Source of the DNA: Chrysoperla carnea
Taxonomy: Eukaryota > Arthropoda > Insecta > Neuroptera > Chrysopidae
Length of the DNA stretch: 64,000 nt
Direction: 5' to 3'
NCBI RefSeq assembly: GCF_905475395.1
Contig: NC_058337.1
Coordinates: 29,598,983-29,662,982, forward strand
Numbering within the stretch: the first letter of the stretch is position 1; every line of letters starts with the position of its first letter. The position numbers and the translations under genes are program-made. Shown piece after piece: positions 59,801 to 64,000 of this stretch. The notes below the pieces were generated by a model that saw only the letters and a program-made list of their open reading frames with translations, made no database searches and was not told where the DNA came from.

Positions 59801-62800
59801 AAAAGTTCGAAAAATTAACATGGAGAGCACAGGTGTGGTTTTGCTTTTAACACGTTGTTTTAATTTTAGAAAAAATTAAAAATTATTATGCACAAAAAAG
59901 TAAAAAAATAACGATAATGTAATGTAGTTACAATTATTGTTATTTTTGGAGTCGGTGTCAGGCAAGCAACAATTATGACAGGACAGTTTGCTGCATTCTG
60001 CATTAACTTGGCTGACCCCGATTCCAAAAATAACAATAATTGTAACTACGGTCGGTTTTTATTTGTTAAAAGTTTCTTTGTTTTGAGATTTTTAGTGAAA
60101 CACTAACACTAATGAAGTACACTAATTTGTCACTAAAAAAGAATCATCGAAATCGATTGGCGAGATATTGAGTTGTTCGTCCATATGTTACTCAAAGTTA
60201 ATCAATTTTATTGTTGAACAGAAATGACTTTAGTTAGAGTATTTGTGGTTGAAGGGAGATGTCTGTTATAATGCAGGACTTGGTATACAATATTTATTAA
60301 GAAAAATCTTTGCGCGGTGCATTAGAGCTAAAAGTAACAAATTATTTGACTATAAAAGTGTCATTTTTTATCGTGCATGTAGCCCAAAACATTTTTATGA
60401 AGACTACAGCCTTAATATAGAACAGTAAGTCTCAAGCATTAGATACAATTTCAAGAAAATCCGAGCAACTTATCACCAAATAATTTTTTTTAAAGAAAAT
60501 AGCCTGTAGGTAGTTACATGTAGTGAACATTTTTCTTATGAAATATTTGTACAGAGAGCAAAAATTATTATGGGATGAGAAAACATCAACGACTTTGGAG
60601 AAAGAATCTGTCTATTTAACAATAACTCATGAATTTTCACATCAGTGGTTTGGAAATTTAGTGTCACCTTCATGGTGGAAATATGCTTGGTTGAGTGAAA
60701 GTTTTGCTACGTACCTTCAATATGTAGTAGCGGACGAAGTAAGTTTTTTTTCTTGGACATTAATCGATGGGCTCTGTACGCCTATCGTATAAATAGACCA
60801 AGATAATTTCAATTTGCGATTCTTTGTTCTCTTTGCAAATAGAGAAACACAGAGATTTCACTCTGTGCTCGTCACTTTTGATAATTAATTCTTTATTTCT
60901 GTTCTACAGATATCAGTTCAATAACGACGTTTCTATACATTTTCTACTCTTTGAGTTCTAGAAGAAATCCGTTAAAAAAATTCTTACAAAAAAAAAATAT
61001 CAGTTAACTAACCGATCAGTTTGAGATCTTTTGGATATAATTATATGAAGCTAATTACATGATTTAATAATCCATTTAAAAAGTACTCGATTAAATGTTC
61101 TACTTTTCGGAAAAATAACGTGCTATCTTCTAAAATATTGACATAGACAACCAATAGAGAATTTGCATTAATTTTTTTTAACCACAAATTCATACATAAA
61201 TGAAAGAATATTCATTTTGTTATAATAATAATAAAATGAATAATAAGAGCGTAAAATATCCCAACTACAGGGCAAAGGCCTCCCCTAAAGATTTCCATTG
61301 GGATCTGTCGGCTTCAAATTTCCTCCACTGATGTCCCGCAAACTGTCCAATTTCATCCCTACATCTTTTATTTGAATTACTTCTCCCTCGCTTGTTGCCA
61401 TTTGGTGTCCATACAGTCCAGCGTTCGTCTGTCATCTTGGCTATGTGGCGAGCCCATAAAACCTCTTTAGTTTTTTAAATTGTAACATTTTTTTTCTCTG
61501 ATCCATTTTGTTATTAATTATTAATAAAAAAGAGTTATATTTTTGAATTTGAAAAAAACGGTAGTGTCGTATTTACTCCCGTGGAGGCTATGAGCCAATC
61601 GAAATCACAATATCTTTACATTTTTCAGTTTGTTTTCATGGAAAGTTACATTTAATTAGACATATCATTATGCATTTTATTTTAACATTTCTCCCTGTAA
61701 TGGCATTGTTAAAACGATGTGTTGACGTCACTGGCGTTTGAATTTATTGTTTAAAAAAATCATTTCCAATTGTAAAAAATTTCATGAAAAATCTTTTTCT
61801 TAGTAATTTAAAAAAATAAAAAATAAAATTAAAAAACATGCAACTTCTCTATTTGTACTTTAGTTTAAGCAGTAGCTAAGCGAACCGCCTCCAAGTTCAC
61901 ACTTGTACACAAAGTTATTACGCTTTTAGTGGCAAAAATTTGTTTTAACTCAAATCAATATACGAATCTATTCGAATTAAAAATATATATTTGTTCACTT
62001 TTTAGGCAATAAAAAAGTTAGATGAACCTTTCTACGAAAATGATTGGCGATTAAATGAACATTTTGCAATTCATGTGCGTCAAGTTGTATTTAATTTTGA
62101 TAGCTTAACATCCAGTCATCCAATGACTCATTTTGTTGAAACACCAAAAGAATTTGTTAGTTTGTTCGATATGATAATTTACCAAAAAGGTAAAATGAAA
62201 TAAATATATCTATTTTTACTTTGCAAATTCATTAATAAAAACATTTTATTGCTTGCAGGAGCATCCGTTCTTTGGATGATGGAACATATTCTATCAAGGG
62301 TAGTTTTACAACGTGGTTTAAATTTGTATTTAAAAACAAAGTAAATATTAATATTATCATTGTACTACTAGGGGAGACCGGGTATAAAAGTTGTATATTT
62401 TGTATGAATCACAAAGACTTAAAAAAAATTCCAAGTTGTGACTTTCGACCACGTTAGCGGATCGAAAGTAACACGAAAACAAGCGAAAACAAACAATGGA
62501 CTGAGTTAATTGTTGAAATACCATGCATAAATAGTGTTGATAATACTCTATCACATTGCACAAACATATACAATTTATATAATACATACTATACAATTTA
62601 CGCCTAATTTGCGCCCTCACGGGTGTTTGATGTTTACAAAAAAATGTTTCAAACAAAAGTTGTTTATATTTTGATAAGGAACATTTTTTACATTTAAACT
62701 TTTGTTCTATCTCTAACGGTTTACAAGATGGGTCCTTTGGACCCATAGGTCAAGACCCAATTGACCAATGTTGCTCATTTACGAACTCGACCTCACTTTT

Positions 62801-64000
62801 TACGTACTGAGTACGCTGTAAAAATTTCAGCTTGATATCTTTTATCGTTTTTTAGTTATCGTGTCCACAGACGGACGGACGGACGGACGGACAACCGGAA
62901 ATGGACTAATTAGATGATTCTAAGAACACCTATACCAAAATTTTTTCGTAGCATCAATATTTTTAAGTGTTACAAACTTTGGACTTAACTTAATATACTA
63001 TGTATATTTCATATATACATGGTATAATAACAGGATAAAGGGGTTTGAAACAAATATGCTATGATATAATAAATTCACAAATGACTTATTAGAAAGTTTA
63101 TACCAACAAGAAAAATAAACATTTGCATTCAAAAATTATATATTTTATGAAAACAAATCAATATTATTAACTCCTCGAAAAAAATTTTCTTAGTTTAAGT
63201 AATGACTATTATTATATGATAATCATATATTCTAATCAGAGTATTCAATATCAGTCTTTTACTTGTGTATTTGCGAACTTGCCACTTGTGTAAGTAACAT
63301 GTTACTTGTATACCCACAAAACTATGTTACTTTTGTATCCTACCACATTTTTGGTAAAACAATAAAGATAACCTTAAAACGGATGGTGGTAGGCAAAACG
63401 ATTAAAACACTGGACAATCAATCTAATCAAGAAATAATATGCAAACATTCAGGTTAATATAAGGATAATAATACGACGTAAATATCAAAAAAAGAACTTC
63501 TTAAATCTTCCTTTTAATTTGTAAAATCCGTATTGTCCTCTAGCAAAACCTGACAGCGCGGGGTGCGCCCTTCGACGGATTGAAAGTAAGAAGAGTACCA
63601 ACGGCTATCACTTGACGGCAGTGAAGCGGTTTTTTGACTATTAGATAAACCTACAGAGCATTTGTTACTTTCGACCCGCCGTTACTTTTAAACCCGGTCT
63701 CCCTAATAATAAATTCAATTTTACAGTCAACTATCTTCAGGAACACCAAATAAATTATGGGATGCGTTGCAAGAAGCACATGAACAATATTCTCTAGAAA
63801 ACCCAGAAGCTGCATCGAAGCTAGGACGATTGAGTGTTCATGATATTGGTAATTCATGGTCCTTACAACCTGGTTACCCAATGGTGACTGTTACAAAGGT
63901 CAAGAAGATTGTTAAATTGGAGCAGAAACGATTCTTAACCGATTCAAGAAATGAATCGGACACAGTTTACTTAATTCCAATTAATTACTTATTAGGAAGC
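56869..64000 (+). CDS. Gene C: divergent aminopeptidase N-like (M1), 3' end beyond window
   Basis: Third paralogue, clearly more distant. Visible coding exons: 56870-57381, 58638-58790, 58853-59161, 60555-60738, 62006-62189, 62259-62340, 63727-64000 (continues); 566 codons, all junctions in phase. Seen: signal peptide (hydrophobic residues about 11-25), GAMEN at 314-318, HEFSH at 350-354 with Glu373, catalytic Tyr445 in MIIYQKGA, and the DIGNSW-like and RFLTDSR segments found in A and B. The exons of 184 and 82 bp match A/B in length. It differs from A/B by an extra intron (58791-58852) splitting their exon 2, and by lacking their intron 6, since LEQKRFL is coded without a break. The N-terminal FPCFDEP motif is replaced by [13 protein letters not shown] splice site lies 1 nt before the ATG. 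The catalytic set is complete, so an active enzyme with altered specificity is likely. Stalk and anchor cannot be seen. Confidence 0.9.
57915..58311 (-). repeat. R1 repeat copy in gene C intron 1
   Basis: Contains TTTGCGCTCTCAC, GGGTCCTACGGATCC, the AGACGGGCAGACAACCG tract, CCTATACC-like TCTATACCAAAATTTTG and the end ATACATGGTATAA. The ACAAGTG end is truncated. Confidence 0.8.
59335..59540 (-). repeat. R2 repeat, partial, in gene C intron 3
   Basis: Two internal R2 units (GAAAGGTAATTTAATGGA, GTTCTTAGCTATATTTCAAG, AATATTGGCGATGATC), without the terminal regions. Confidence 0.75.
59922..60045. mobile_element. Short inverted-repeat element in gene C intron 3
   Basis: GTAGTTACAATTATTGTTAT..GGAGTCGG at the left and CCGATTCC..ATAACAATAATTGTAACTAC at the right are nearly perfect inverted copies of about 33 bp around an 60-bp core (GACAGGACAGTTTGCTGC). 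Confidence 0.8.
61265..61475 (-). mobile_element. RTE-type non-LTR retrotransposon, C-terminal ORF fragment
   Basis: On the minus strand about 65 codons end in TAG (61265-61267). They read [14 protein letters not shown], then a basic Lys/Arg-rich stretch, [12 protein letters not shown], and [20 protein letters not shown] at the very end. This order (GH-ARM-DxRW, GRP-like basic stretch, RW-DDI, DR--W--LGEAF) is the known C-terminal signature of reverse transcriptases of RTE-like elements. It is a 5'-truncated relic in gene C intron 4, antisense to the gene. Confidence 0.8.
62371..63704. mobile_element. TIR transposon filling gene C intron 6
   Basis: GGGGAGACCGGGTATAAAAGT at 62371 and ACTTTTAAACCCGGTCTCCC ending 63703 are inverted copies, both next to TA (ACTA left, TAAT right). 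Subterminal ACTTTCGA / TCGAAAGTAAC motifs repeat on both sides. It begins 30 bp after exon 6 and ends 22 bp before exon 7. An R1 copy is nested inside. No transposase is recognisable. Confidence 0.8.
62479..63029 (-). repeat. R1 repeat copy nested in the intron-6 transposon
   Basis: Full-length R1 (551 bp) from ACAAGCGAAAACAAACAATG to ATACATGGTATAAT, with five consecutive GGAC units near 62875-62892. Since it interrupts the TIR element, it is the younger insertion. Confidence 0.85.

Noticed and set aside
62357-62746. 129-codon minus-strand open frame
   Set aside because: It runs through the R1 repeat and the TIR element; comparable frames occur in other R1 copies by chance.

Overview
The window is AT-rich eukaryotic DNA with long repeat-filled introns, consensus GT..AG splice sites and AATAAA signals. 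The organism is almost certainly an insect: it has a tandem array of GPI-anchor-type M1 aminopeptidases, Helitron-like, hAT and RTE transposable elements, and a tRNA-derived SINE whose tail resembles the insect telomere repeat (CCTAA)n. The order cannot be fixed from the sequence alone.

The core is three tandem plus-strand genes for aminopeptidase N-like zinc metallopeptidases. Gene A (19280-31813) and gene B (38266-53096) can be spliced completely, with 12 coding exons each, every junction in phase, giving 950 and 953 residues. Each has a signal peptide, a GAMEN-type exopeptidase motif, HEXXH-X18-E, the catalytic Tyr, a Pro/Thr-rich stalk and a C-terminal hydrophobic tail typical of GPI-anchored enzymes. 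Gene C (56870 to the window end) is a more divergent paralogue cut by the window edge, with 566 codons in 7 exons visible. In all three a 3' splice site lies 1-2 nt before the ATG, so each should have an untranslated first exon upstream. The proteins are expected to be secreted and held on the outer cell surface, probably in gut, where they trim N-terminal residues from peptides.

Upstream (1-19279) there is one other probable gene: two coding exons (7125-7284 and 9576-9711) joined in phase and ending in a stop codon, the 3' end of an unrecognised gene. There is also a decayed C2H2 zinc-finger fragment (about 5462-5711). The rest is repeats.

The non-coding DNA is a dense collection of mobile elements: at least ten fold-back elements with long inverted-repeat arms (six of them in introns of gene B), a six-copy family of about 0.53 kb (R1), a four-copy family with internal repeat units (R2), two tRNA-derived SINE families (one copy with a perfect 9-bp target duplication), an hAT MITE with a perfect 8-bp target duplication, a TA-flanked TIR element whose empty site is also in the window, Helitron-like ends and an RTE fragment. 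Several touch gene structure. One transposon makes up nearly all of intron 6 of gene C, the counterpart of introns of 65-68 bp in A and B. One R1 copy ends about 15 bp before exon 10 of gene A. No rRNA gene, functional tRNA gene or CRISPR array was seen.
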